From contig NC_063013.1 in the NCBI RefSeq assembly GCF_020509005.1, positions 5,394,001 to 5,458,000 on the forward strand: 64,000 bases of DNA. The letters run 5' to 3'. Source of the DNA: Fulvia fulva. Taxonomy: Eukaryota > Ascomycota > Dothideomycetes > Mycosphaerellales > Mycosphaerellaceae. The translations under genes and the position numbers were made by a program. Below, one piece after another: positions 1-9,270 of the stretch. The notes under the pieces were generated by a model, which searched no databases, was not told where the DNA came from, and saw nothing but the letters and a program-made list of their open reading frames with translations. Numbering within the stretch: position 1 is the stretch's first letter; every line of letters begins with the position of its first letter.

Positions 1-113
1 CTGGAGATCGGCCGGTGCCTCGACTGCATTCTACCACTTGTTACAACCCCGATGACAGCTGCGAAAACGCTTGGGGCTACCCTGCACATTCGCGGAAAGT
101 GGAAGACTCGAAC

Positions 114-1257
114 ATGGCAGGTGATCCCTTGGTTGCCTTGATCACTTCGTACCACGAACTCAACCCGTCTCTGCTGGACGAACTGGAGGACCTGCCGACT
201 GCGCTCGAATTTTCGACATACACCGCGAAGAACAGGCCTTTCGTCGTACGAGGCGGTGCCAGGAATTGGAGTGCGGTCCAGCGTTGGGATGCCGCGTATC
301 TGGCGACGGTGCTCAAGGACAAGGATGTGAAAGTAGCGGTGACACCACATGGGTAGGTGGACTGTTGACCTTTCTTCGGTCTCGGACTTAGTCACCATTC
401 TTGTCATTGCTTGCGGCTGAACTGAACAGGAATGCAGATGCCGTGGTCGAGGATGAGAGCGGCCGACTCCTTTTCGTGGAGCCTCATGAGATTCATGAGT
501 CTTTCAGCCAGCTCTTGAGATATGTTCAAGAGGATTCGAAACAGTCCAAGGGACTGGTCAAGTATGCACAGCCTCGTAAGTCATGGTACGCGAGCATTCC
601 ATTCCTCGAAGCTCATTGTATGCAGAGAATGACAGTCTCAGACTTGAGTATCCTGAGCTCTTCCCGGATGTGCCAAAGACGATGCCGTTCGCCAGCGAGG
701 CATTGAATCAAGAACCAGATGCAATCAACTTCTGGTTGGGAAACGATCGATCCACTACATCTCTCCACAAGGACAACTACGAAAACATCTATGCCCAGAT
801 ACGAGGACAGAAACACTTCGTCCTGCTTCCACCAGTAGAAATTCCTTGCGTCAACGAGACGCCACTTCAGTTCGCACGATACCATCCATCTCTGGAACAT
901 GAGCACAAGCTCGAGCCTGGTCTCGATACCGATACCGAGCTGATCCCGGTACCCTTATGGGATCCTGATGAGCCAGATACCAGGTCTACAGTCTACTCGA
1001 AGCACTCGAAGTCGTTGAGAGTCACTCTCTATGAAGGCGACATCATGTATCTGCCTGCTATGTGGTACCACAAAGTTAAGCAGGGGAACGGACCTGAAGG
1101 CTTCTCGTGCTCGGTCAACTACTGGTATGACATGGAGTTTGGCGGTAGCTTCTGGACTAGCACTGCCTTCATTCGAGATGTGTATAATGCTCGGACGAAG
1201 GAAGTGAACTATCCGGAGCTGAAAATCGAGAACGATGAAGACGCGCGCACTGGCTGA
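114..1257 (+). CDS. JmjC-domain 2-oxoglutarate oxygenase, JMJD7-like
   Basis: Three exons (114-352, 430-575, 626-1257) joined by introns of 77 and 50 bp with GTAGGT/CAG and GTAAGT/CAG borders. The joined length is 1,017 nt, exactly 338 codons plus stop, which supports the model. The start at 114 is the first ATG in frame with the conserved N-terminal part (RPFVVRGG near residue 42). The JmjC core is clear: H176-x-D178 in the stretch LHKDNYENIY, a lysine 13 residues after D178 for 2-oxoglutarate (KHF), and the distal iron ligand H277 in LPAMWYHKVKQ. Length and ligand spacing match human JMJD7, an Fe(II)/2OG lysyl hydroxylase of TRAFAC GTPases; that substrate is known for the human protein and only inferred here. 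It is convergent with the broken propeller gene, 40 bp downstream. Nothing looks damaged. Confidence 0.9.
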
Positions 1258-1297
1258 GGGACTTTACTCATGACATGTTCCCCTTTGACATCGCCAG

Positions 1298-2105
1298 CTA
1301 GTACAACCCACTCAGCGAATACCTGCCCACTCTATTGCCTGAGATGTCGGTAAAGTAGATGGCATCTCCTGGCCCATAGTTGACAGCAACGTCAACATAC
1401 GGCGGCAGCGGGCTCAACGTTCCTGGCAAGCCGATTGAAGCACCAGTGTTGGGGAAGTCAACGTAGCTGAACTTCAGCGTATCGGTGTCGAGACGTGCCA
1501 GTCGATCGACGTTCTGCATCAAGTCAGCATCGCACCAGAAAGGGACGAAGTACGGCAAGACTTACGAAGAAGCTGTACCACACACCACCATACTTGTCGA
1601 TGGCGTCATCAGCTCCAATTCCCAGCAACTGATTGGTATGGAAGATCTCGATCTTGTGCGTCTTCATGTTGATCCGACCGATGCCGTTCCCAGTGAAGAG
1701 CGCAAAGTACACAAATCCGTCCTTCTCGGCACGAATGACAGTCGGCATCTGGAGAGGCTCTGGCAGATCACACTCGCTCGTCACATCGGTCTTTGGGCCG
1801 TATGTCAAGATCTTGTTCGCCAGCAGCTCGGCGATGTACACAACACCGTCTGATGCGACAAACAAACCTAGCGGCAGCGAAAGTGGCGTTGGGATGGGAT
1901 AGTTGGTGAAGCTCTCCGTCGCGAAGGAGACGAATGAGAACACATTTCCCGTCTGTGTAAGCCAAATCCCATCTTTCGCCGTATACAGATCGTTGAACGG
2001 CTGCGAGTCTCAGATCGGATTCACCGGCGGCTGGAAGATCTTGATGTCTTTCGTCGAGGGATCGATTCTGACAAGCTGATTCCTCAGACCATTGCTGGCA
2101 TACAT
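1298..2105 (-). pseudogene. SMP-30/Vgb-like beta-propeller lyase-type protein, disrupted
   Basis: Two exons on the minus strand read through a 52 bp GTAAGT...GCAG intron (1514-1565). The product shows repeated propeller-blade motifs: LFVASDGVVYIAE, VIRAEKDGFVYFA, IDKYGGVWYSFF, and a C-terminal YFTDISGNRVGRYSL. This pattern fits the SMP-30/virginiamycin-B-lyase-like six- or seven-bladed propellers common in ascomycetes. Upstream the frame continues to an ATG at 2105 but is cut by a TGA at 2010-2012 (PVNPI-stop-DSQPFNDLYTA), where one base change from GGA would restore reading. The N-terminal part expected of a full propeller is missing, and the upstream sequence is unrelated repeats. A 24 bp GT...AG segment spans the TGA in frame, but it is far too short for a normal intron. 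I judge it a decayed or 5'-truncated gene. Any catalytic function is unproven. Confidence 0.7.
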
Positions 2106-2324
2106 TGCGCATTTATGCACAAATCTCATGTTCAACTACATGCGATTCTGTCCCTGCATTGACTGTCTCCAAGTGCTCTGCATTGACTCCATGCGATATA
2201 CTCCAATATGGTGCGATGTTCTCCCTGCATTCGAATACCTTCAAGTAACTCCCTGCATTGATGCGATGCAATATTCTCCAACATGATGCCATACTCTTCG
2301 AACACGCCCTCCGTCCCTTACGCC
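2106..2324. repeat. degenerate short direct repeats between two genes
   Basis: This spacer has several imperfect copies of a unit built on CTGCATTGA/CTCC and ATGCGAT, for example near 2154, 2180, 2229 and 2253. Similar TGCATTG words recur inside the neighbouring gene, so this may be simple local slippage. No coding signal is evident. Confidence 0.5.
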
Positions 2325-4508
2325 CTACTCCAGCTTGACGTCCTCTTCCTCCTCTTCAGCATCGGCCCTCAGCATCTCCTGCTGCAATTCAATATCTTTC
2401 ATCTCGAAGTCATACTGGGCTTTGTTCTTGCGCATTTCTAGCCTGTACGCCTTAAGTTCCAATTCCCTCCTGGCTTCCTTGCGATCCTTTTCAGACCCAG
2501 CAGGACGATTGTGCACCGTATCCATACTGCCTGCATTGTCTGGGACACCAGCTCCTGCATTGGTCACGGACTCGAGCTTGATGCCTCGCTCGGCCTTGAC
2601 TGGTCTGCCTTCATCATCGCTGGTCATGTCGATGACTTCATGCGGCTGTTGCGATATTGTGCGTGCTGGATCAACCACGATAACGAAAGTATCGCGGCTA
2701 CAGTACCCTGTGTCCCAATGACATCATCATCGACCGATATTGCGTTCTGCGTTGAGGTGCCCAGCTCTTCAACTTTGACGCTTGGCTCGTCTGCGTCAAG
2801 TTCTGACTTCACCGATTGAGGCTCCGTCTTGACTCGAGGAGTGCTCGAAGTCCGGAGACCCTGAAGGGCCGCGCTGGTTGCAATGAACTCGCTTTTAATC
2901 TCCTCTTGCGTCGGCTCCTCGTCGTCTTCGTCATCTCCAGCCAAGCCGAGCGTGCAGTTTGTTGACGTTTGCTGCATTGGCGCAGTGAGCTTGGCACGCT
3001 TGTTTGGCACTTGCTCTGGCTGAGTTGAGGACATTGCCGCGCGCTTCCTCATAGTAACCGAGGAAGCTGTTGGATCGCGTGCAGGGCCAGAGGAGGCTTG
3101 TGCGATACTGTGACTTGCGTGGCGATCGCGAAGACGAGGATCGAGTGATGCTGCATTGGCCATCTTTGACCGGAAGCTCGTAGTTGGTGCGCCAATACTG
3201 CGATTGCTGTGAAGAGGTTCCGGGAGTGCCATTCGAGCTGTGGGATGGTGCGTGTCGTGTCGAAACTGCCCGTGTGGGCCATAGTCGAGCACTCTGTTGC
3301 GATGTCCTGCGGGGCTCACAGGCGTCGGGTCCATCGTGTCTGCAAATTGATCGGCGAGTTCATTGCGATTCATTCCCGAGTCTTGCAGCGGCTGCTCTGA
3401 ATGTTGATTGCGAATGAAGCCAGAGGTCCCATTCGGACTTCCTCTGGGATGCGCGCGTTCTGCATTGTGCATTGGGGAGCGAAGTTGCCTCTCCTTCTCT
3501 TCTTCTGCCCTCCTTTTCCTCTCTTCTTCTGCTTTCTTCGCTGCTTGAAGTGCTTTCTTCACCGTCTCGAAGCGTGCCTCCAGAAGAAACGATATGATGT
3601 GTTTCTGAAGTGAAACTCTGCTCTGCGATGTCCGCATGTGGCAGATTCGTCCCGGTCGGGCCACCATAAGGACGAAATTGATCGGGGTTGACCACGACCG
3701 GCGATTGTAGCCACGAAGAAATGCGTGTAACGCCAGGAGGATCAGTTGGTCGAGCTCCAGGATAGGGTGACTTCACCAAGTAACCACATTGTAGATAGAC
3801 AGAAACGATACCTCTGTGAGGAACCATGCTGGCCTTGTCCCTGCGATCGGGATCTGACGTGCTGGCCAGGGGTTGATCATACACCGGGGGCACCCTATAC
3901 TCTGCAGGCCGTGCATGGGCTCCGTTATTGTCCCATGTGGTTGTTGCATTGAAGTCGTATACCCGATCTTCGACCTCGATCTCGACTTCAACCTCTTCGA
4001 GCGATCCTGGGTACACTGGACGGTTCACTTTCTTGATCCGCGTTACCTGCTTGCGCAACAGATGCATTTGCGTGTATCGATGGTCTGACCGATGGACGGG
4101 TGTGCCGTCATCGATTGCGATTGCTATCATCAGTGCATTGGTGTCAGACCGCCACTCGAATCCCTCAAGTCTCAGGTGCACTTTGAGGGGTGAGTTGGGC
4201 GGCTGTGCGATGTATCTCTCTCTTAGCGTGAGATGACTGCGCACCAGACGGGGTGGCCCTATGTTGTCATTACTCTGTGCGGTAGGAGGGACTTCGCCGA
4301 TGCGTCCCCTGCGATTCATTAACTCGACGGCGATATTGGTTGCGACTGGCAGTATCGCTGCTTGTGCTGGTGGTAGTCGCGGATTTGCGTGATGGAACAA
4401 ATGGACACAGATAAGCGGAGTGAAGTAGCATATTGCAAGCACGTTGCCAAGCCAGGTGCAGCGAACAAGCATGAGAGCGCTTGACCGCGGAAGAGATGGC
4501 AGAGCCAA
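2325..4508 (-). CDS. unrecognised multi-exon charged protein with SUMO-interaction-like motifs
   Basis: Three overlapping open frames on the minus strand (4508-3360, 3667-2624, 2678-2325) appear to be exons of one gene. I do not recognise the family. The first part is compact, with segments such as LRLEGFEWRSDTNALMIAI and EVEVEIEVEDRVYDF. The middle has a strongly charged, probably coiled-coil or helical stretch (KKAEEERKRRAEEEKERQ) and a long low-complexity region with basic KRAKL-type patches. The last part holds VIDMTSDDEG and a nearby AISVDDDVIG, which look like hydrophobic-acidic SUMO-interaction motifs next to VKTEP/VKSE/VKLE sites resembling SUMO-acceptor consensus. A nuclear SUMO-linked role is inference only. 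The 3' junction could be a 41 bp intron at about 2655-2697. The 5' junction near 3600-3720 and the true start (4508, or the ATG of MNRRGRIG near 4319) could not be settled. Confidence 0.6.
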
Positions 4509-4912
4509 TGTGCCTAACCCGAGCCAATCCCATTTGCGCGCGTCGAAGTGTCTGGACTCGAGGAGCAGGAGGCTCCTTGTTGCTCTGCCTCAACACTGGT
4601 CACATCAGTATATCTCAAAGTGCTGAGTAGAGTCTGCTCATGGTATACGTGCCCGTGGGTTAGTGCTCGTGTGTCCTGGATCTTGCGGTTGAGCTATTCT
4701 AACACATGTATGGACCAGTAGCCAACGCAATCTACGGAACAAGACCTCACAGTAGCGAGTTCGAAGGCATAGGAGGCAAGTCTCGGCACAATGAGTTGAT
4801 GGTCGTCATGTTACAAGTGCTGGCCAGTCACCGTAGGCCCCAAGCCTTGAGCTCGGTGTTAGGGTACCATCCTCGAGCAGTACTGTACAAGCGCTGCATT
4901 CGTCTATGCTGT
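4509..4912. other. intergenic spacer, no gene seen
   Basis: About 400 bp of normal, unmutated composition between the start of the unrecognised gene and the stop of NDUFA8. Open frames here are short and have no recognisable motif. It probably carries the upstream region of the former and the 3' UTR of the latter. Confidence 0.6.
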
Positions 4913-5561
4913 CTACTGGCCGAATACTGAGTGTGCCTGTGGTTGTCAGTCGAAGCCTCATGTTCATCGAGAAATGTATGCTTACATATATCTGCCTCTT
5001 CCGCAGGTGCACTGGCGTCTCGTTCTCTGGGGCGCCGGGAATCTTCTTCTCCAACTTCCTGTACCAGAGTCAGCACTTCATCTTCCACCTGTTCGCCGGA
5101 CCTCTGCCTCGTCCTTCACGTACAAATTGTCAAACACACACTTGTTCAAACTCCTCTCCGCCCCTCTGCACTGCCACAGCTGCTGGTTGTTGTCATCCAA
5201 GCACTCCCAATGCTTTCTGAATGACTCCAGACAGCTCTTGTTGATGTCATCTATAACGCCCGCAGCGCATCGTGTGACCTTCCTGCCTTCCTTCAAACAC
5301 TCCGTCTCGCCCTTGCCATTCGATTGGTCCTTGCATTGCATGAAGTCATCGTTGTATGCTCTGCATCGTGCGCCGATGAAGTAGGAAGCGGAAAGAAGAG
5401 GTGCTGAGGAGGATCCAATCTCTTGGACTTTGGGGATGTTATCGGGGAGGGGAGTCGTGTCGATGAGGACCTGCTGATTGAAGCTGGAGGGTGTGTCAAC
5501 AACATTACTTCGCGTGAGCAGTACTGTATCTTCGTGCGTACCGTGGCTGTCTTTGCGACAT
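4913..5561 (-). CDS. NDUFA8: NADH:ubiquinone oxidoreductase subunit NDUFA8 (20.8 kDa type)
   Basis: Four exons on the minus strand (5561-5542, 5483-5124, 5058-4986, 4936-4913) separated by introns of 58, 65 and 49 bp with GTACGC, GTACGT and GTAAGC donors. The joined length is 477 nt, 158 codons plus stop. The protein carries four CX9C motifs (CRAYNDDFMQC, CLKEGRKVTRC, CLESFRKHWEC, CRGAERSLNKC), i.e. two CHCH hairpins, and the fungal hallmark segments FNQQVLIDTTPLPDN near the start and TPVHLRKRQIY near the end. NDUFA8 is an accessory subunit of mitochondrial complex I on the intermembrane-space side, folded by the Mia40 disulfide relay; that is family knowledge. The short first exon (MSQRQPR) was chosen because both its phase and its splice site restore the conserved N-terminus. 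It is divergent from the nucleoporin gene. Confidence 0.93.
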
Positions 5562-5898
5562 GGTGGGCAGTGATTGTAGCTTAGTGAGAGCCGACAATGG
5601 TTCACAGAGCGTTGCCGGCGAGCTTCATGAGGTCGCAGTCGCGGAGATCTTGGCTGCTGAGGCAGGAACTTCGGAGTGAGCCGATTGGTCGGATCGTGCA
5701 TCTGCGAGTCGCTTCACTTGGAATCTGCTGAGAGTGGAGGAAGGAACGACCCAAACCATCGCGATACACTGTCGAGCGCCATTCACCCGGTCGCATATGT
5801 CTCGTGGGCTTCCTCGTCATTCTTTCATCTCGAACCATCCTCTGCTGATACGAAAGCACGCAATAAACCCAACTACGAGCAAGTCGCAAACAGTAAAC
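5562..5898. promoter_or_regulatory. divergent promoter region of NDUFA8 and Nup57
   Basis: The two start codons face away from each other across 337 bp, so both promoters and both 5' UTRs must lie here unless UTR introns extend them. I see no convincing TATA box. An open frame from the nucleoporin side runs through part of it (from 5734) but is unrelated to the conserved protein. Confidence 0.6.
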
Positions 5899-7515
5899 AT
5901 GAGCAGCCTGTTTGGCGGCGCGACTGCCAACAACAACCAGCAAGGCGGTACCGGACTGTTTGGCTCTGCGACTAACACGAATGCTGGCAATACTGGGGCG
6001 AGCTTGTTCGGGTCGAGCACAGCGCAGAACAACAGTGGTGGAGGAGGCCTTTTTGACAACGCGGATAACAACACCCAGAACCAAAATCAGGGTGGTAACA
6101 CCGGAGGAGGGCTGTTCAACAATAGCAATGGTCTGAACCAGACGGGAAACACAGGAGGGTTGTTCGGGTCAAGCACTGTGCAGAATCAGAACCAGAACCA
6201 GACCGGCAACACAGGACCGTTCGGAACAAGCACCACGCAGAACAAGCCAGCGACAGGACTGTTTGGGTCAGCTGCGACAACAAACAAGACCACTGGTGGA
6301 GGTGGATTGTTTGGTGCGAGCACCACTCAAAATCAGAATCAGACCGCACAGAACAATGCAGGTGGACTCTTTGGTGCAAGGCCGAACACCGGAGTCGGAG
6401 GGGGCATGTTCAATAACACCAACGAGAACCAGAACCAGAACCAAAACCAGAGCGGCGGCTTAAGTTCAATCTTCGGCAACACTCAGCAAAACAACACTCA
6501 GAATCAGAATGCAGGCGGCTCTCTCTTCGGCGCCGCACCGCTCATCCAGTCGCAACAGCAGCAACAGCAGAACCTTTCCGGATCAATGTGGCATCAACCA
6601 ACAGTTCAAGTCGGTCACTCCGGTCATACCATGAGCTCAGTGCAGCTCCAGAAGCTGCAGATGGGAGGTGTATCACAACCCAACGAGAAGAGCATCAAAG
6701 ATCAGATCACCACAGTCTGGAAGAAGTGGAATCCGGACGGAGACGGACAAAACCCAGCCACGACTACGCTCAAGACATACCTCTACAATGCAGTACCCAA
6801 GGAGTACGCGCCCTTCTTCTATCCAAATGTATCTCTCGGCGAGGACGAGCAGAGCTGGGAAGAGGCGTTGAGCCAAAAGCCCGATCCGCCTAAAGTCGAC
6901 GGGCAGGAAGTCGCAACCTTGGCATATGTGCCTATCATGTGCAAAGGGTTCGAGGCGATGGGCAGACGAGTCGAGACACAAGCGAAGATCGTGGAAGAGA
7001 TGCGAGTGCGGCTGCATGAGATGAACAACTCTCTGTCAGCAGTGATGGATGCGCATCAGCAGAGAATGACCGTCCGGATAGAGACTGCAAAGAAGCAGCA
7101 CCAGGTGCTCTCACAGCGGTGTCTGAGGCTCGCGGTGAAGGTTCAGGTGCTGAGGAACCGGGGTTACGCTCTGGATGCTGCAGAAGAAGGACTTCGGAAG
7201 ACACTGATTGCGTTGGAGAAGCGGGTCATGGATCCAGGATCCGCCGGCCGCGAAGATGAGATCTGGGCGAGGATGGTGACGTTGCGCGAGAGGACGAGTT
7301 GGCTGGAAGAAGAAGGGAAGAGGGTCACGGCGCAGGTCGATCAGCAGACCCGCCAAGGTCAGAACCCGAAAGCGAATGGCGTACCAGAGAGCGTCCTCGC
7401 GAAGACGAAGGAGATCCTGAAAGATTACGACGAGCAGTTGCAGCACTTAAACAAAGAGCTGGAGGATGTGAAGAACGAGTACGCGGAGTGGGATGCGTCG
7501 CAGAGGAGACGGTAG
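5899..7515 (+). CDS. NUP57: FG nucleoporin Nup57/NUP54 family
   Basis: A single exon of 538 codons starting at AAACATGAG, where the protein begins MSSLFGG. The frame is open further upstream, but that part has no FG character. Residues 1 to about 215 form an Asn/Gln/Gly-rich FG domain with ten FG motifs, several of GLFG type, which is the natively unfolded selective barrier of the nuclear pore. A short polyQ run precedes the conserved NUP54 alpha-helical region (from about residue 230, with IWARM and long coiled coils such as LRLHEMNNSLSAVMDAHQQ). The C-terminus is coiled coil (DYDEQLQHLNKELEDVKNEY). In other fungi Nup57 assembles with Nsp1 and Nup49 in the central channel; I infer the same here. 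The stop is TAG, showing that the host uses UAG as a normal stop. Confidence 0.93.
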   Translation: MSSLFGGATANNNQQGGTGLFGSATNTNAGNTGASLFGSSTAQNNSGGGGLFDNADNNTQNQNQGGNTGGGLFNNSNGLNQTGNTGGLFGSSTVQNQNQNQTGNTGPFGTSTTQNKPATGLFGSAATTNKTTGGGGLFGASTTQNQNQTAQNNAGGLFGARPNTGVGGGMFNNTNENQNQNQNQSGGLSSIFGNTQQNNTQNQNAGGSLFGAAPLIQSQQQQQQNLSGSMWHQPTVQVGHSGHTMSSVQLQKLQMGGVSQPNEKSIKDQITTVWKKWNPDGDGQNPATTTLKTYLYNAVPKEYAPFFYPNVSLGEDEQSWEEALSQKPDPPKVDGQEVATLAYVPIMCKGFEAMGRRVETQAKIVEEMRVRLHEMNNSLSAVMDAHQQRMTVRIETAKKQHQVLSQRCLRLAVKVQVLRNRGYALDAAEEGLRKTLIALEKRVMDPGSAGREDEIWARMVTLRERTSWLEEEGKRVTAQVDQQTRQGQNPKANGVPESVLAKTKEILKDYDEQLQHLNKELEDVKNEYAEWDASQRRR

Positions 7516-7960
7516 GGTCGCCATTTGCTTTGCTTGCTGGCGCTCCCCATGGGCATGGATGGCGTTGCATTTCTGGAAACAGCATGAGTGTGCTACGAGC
7601 AAGGCGTTGATGGTGGCATGATGAAGGCCGTTTAGATTGATGGTATACTTGCATGCCTTGAATGCCACTAGCCTTCTATCAAGAACACAATGGATCTGCC
7701 GAATCTGTTGCATTTCAGCGCGCGCGCCGCACTCCGTATCTGGGCAATGCTATGAGTGATCATGGACTCAGGCCGATCTCTTGCCGAGACATCCAGCTCC
7801 TAGACCGTTCATATGCGGGCATCTGTCTGTGCCGGAACGTTATTCTCTGCCTGGGAATCCTAGTGGATACAAGGGTATCGGCGATCTCGGGAATCAGTGG
7901 TCAACATCGAGGTGGTCTGTATTCTGGTAACGACTAGCAATACCTTGTTCCTCGGCAACT
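7516..7960. other. 3' flank of Nup57, unmutated, no gene seen
   Basis: About 440 bp of ordinary composition, rich in CA and TG. A 91-codon open frame (7662-7937) has no recognisable feature. This is the last sequence before the RIP-marked block. Confidence 0.55.
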
Positions 7961-8106
7961 CCGAGACTTACTAATATAATAGCTGAATATTAATCAATTT
8001 GCGGTAAAGCTACTCTTAGCGCTAGGTAGCTAATTTTCGCCTATTTACCTACTTTCTATTCTACCTACCTATCGATATTATCTTATTCTCCTAATATCGC
8101 GCTATC
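7961..8106. other. first RIP-marked segment, identity unknown
   Basis: Composition changes here within a few tens of bases: TpA becomes dominant while CpA and TpG nearly vanish (runs such as ctacctacctatcgatatt). No coding signal can be read. It may be the remnant of an element into which Gy-D inserted. Confidence 0.5.
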
Positions 8107-9072
8107 TGTCACGGGCAGCCCGCGACCCCTCACTATAGCTACGTCGGCCCGGGTGAACCGCGGAGCTTTTGTATCGGGTTAGCACGGCTTTACTTTACTT
8201 TATAACTTCGCCGCGCCTCGCGCTCCTCTTTCGTAGCTTCGTAGAATAATAACTCTCTTATTCGGACCCTACGGTACGCGCGCCCTTATAGTTTGTTCTA
8301 CTACCCTACCTAGATCGCGGATCTAGGTAAGGGACGCGTAGTAATAGGAATAGACAGAACTATAGAACTCGAAGAACGCGTAGAGTCGTATTAGAATATA
8401 GAATATAGTAAGGCGTATAGCGCGTAAATGCCTAGAGAACGTAACGCGGCGACATTATTAGTAGGTAGTCGCGCGCTCGTAGATAGTTAGGAAATAGGTC
8501 TCGTTACGCCTCCCCCAAACCTAGACAATATAACTTTATAGACGAACGGCGGTATACTACCGCTACTAAAGCCTAAGAGTAAAGACAAGTAGTATACATC
8601 TCTTTTCCCCGACCTCTCCTCTTTTCCTTAGAGTTAGATATAGGACGATAACCGGCGGGTTATAGTAGATACCGGTGTCGCGCTATAATAGGAAATTAAT
8701 AAAGCTTACTAGAAAGCCTTTGAGTAAGAAGACGGTAGTAAGATTGACTTTATAGAACTGTTCGAGCTTAAGCTCGAAGAGAACCTAGGCGGCGACCTAG
8801 ACGAGGTGTACCTATTACTCGACGAGGTAGAGTATATTCTCATATCCAAATACTAGAATATTATACTAGATAAACTTACGACCCTTATATCCTAGTACCC
8901 AAAGACTACCTACGACTTCGTACTATAGGTAGTAAATATAGCGATCACTAAAGGTAGACAACTCGATATAATAGAGCGAGCTAATAACCTCTAGAACACC
9001 TAGTATACTACGCTATATACCGAGTATAACCGTACCTATAAGATACTACGAAGCGAGGAGGCTATAATATAG
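8107..9072 (+). mobile_element. Gy-D: RIPed gypsy-type LTR and gag remnant, left part
   Basis: TGTCACGGGC at 8107 resembles the start of a fungal Ty3/gypsy LTR. From about 8,640 a plus-strand frame can be followed once TAG/TAA are treated as former Gln/Trp codons, with gag-like text such as KLEENLGGDLDEVYLLLDE and a charged helical part before 9057. There are many in-frame stops, so it is dead. The frame is interrupted at 9072 by LINE-A1 and resumes at 13985. The LTR 3' end could not be placed, and no matching 3' LTR was found. Confidence 0.55.
9058..9072. repeat. 15 bp target-site duplication of LINE-A1
   Basis: gaggctataatatag occurs here and again, exactly, at 13970-13984. It flanks the LINE and joins the two halves of the interrupted Gy-D gag. 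Confidence 0.9.
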
Positions 9073-9270
9073 ATAGATAGATAGATGATTCATTTACCCG
9101 TTGTGGTGCCCTCCGGCCCATGCGGGTTTATGTCTATATATGTTACTGCATAAGGTAGGAAACCTATTCCTAGGTAAAAACCTCCTCTCCTTCTCTAATA
9201 GCTTCCTTGCCATGAGTTCTCAGTTTTCCTTCCATTAGGGTGCACTAGTGTCATGGTGGTTAGCCTCTGA

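Noticed and set aside
1993..2017. A 24 bp GT...AG segment that would remove the stop in the propeller gene
   Set aside because: It is much shorter than any functional spliceosomal intron I know of in fungi and leaves no room for a branch site.
9073..9087. ATAG repeats as a telomere-type or subtelomeric repeat
   Set aside because: They occur only at LINE 3' ends next to target duplications, at unrelated loci, and do not match fungal TTAGGG repeats.
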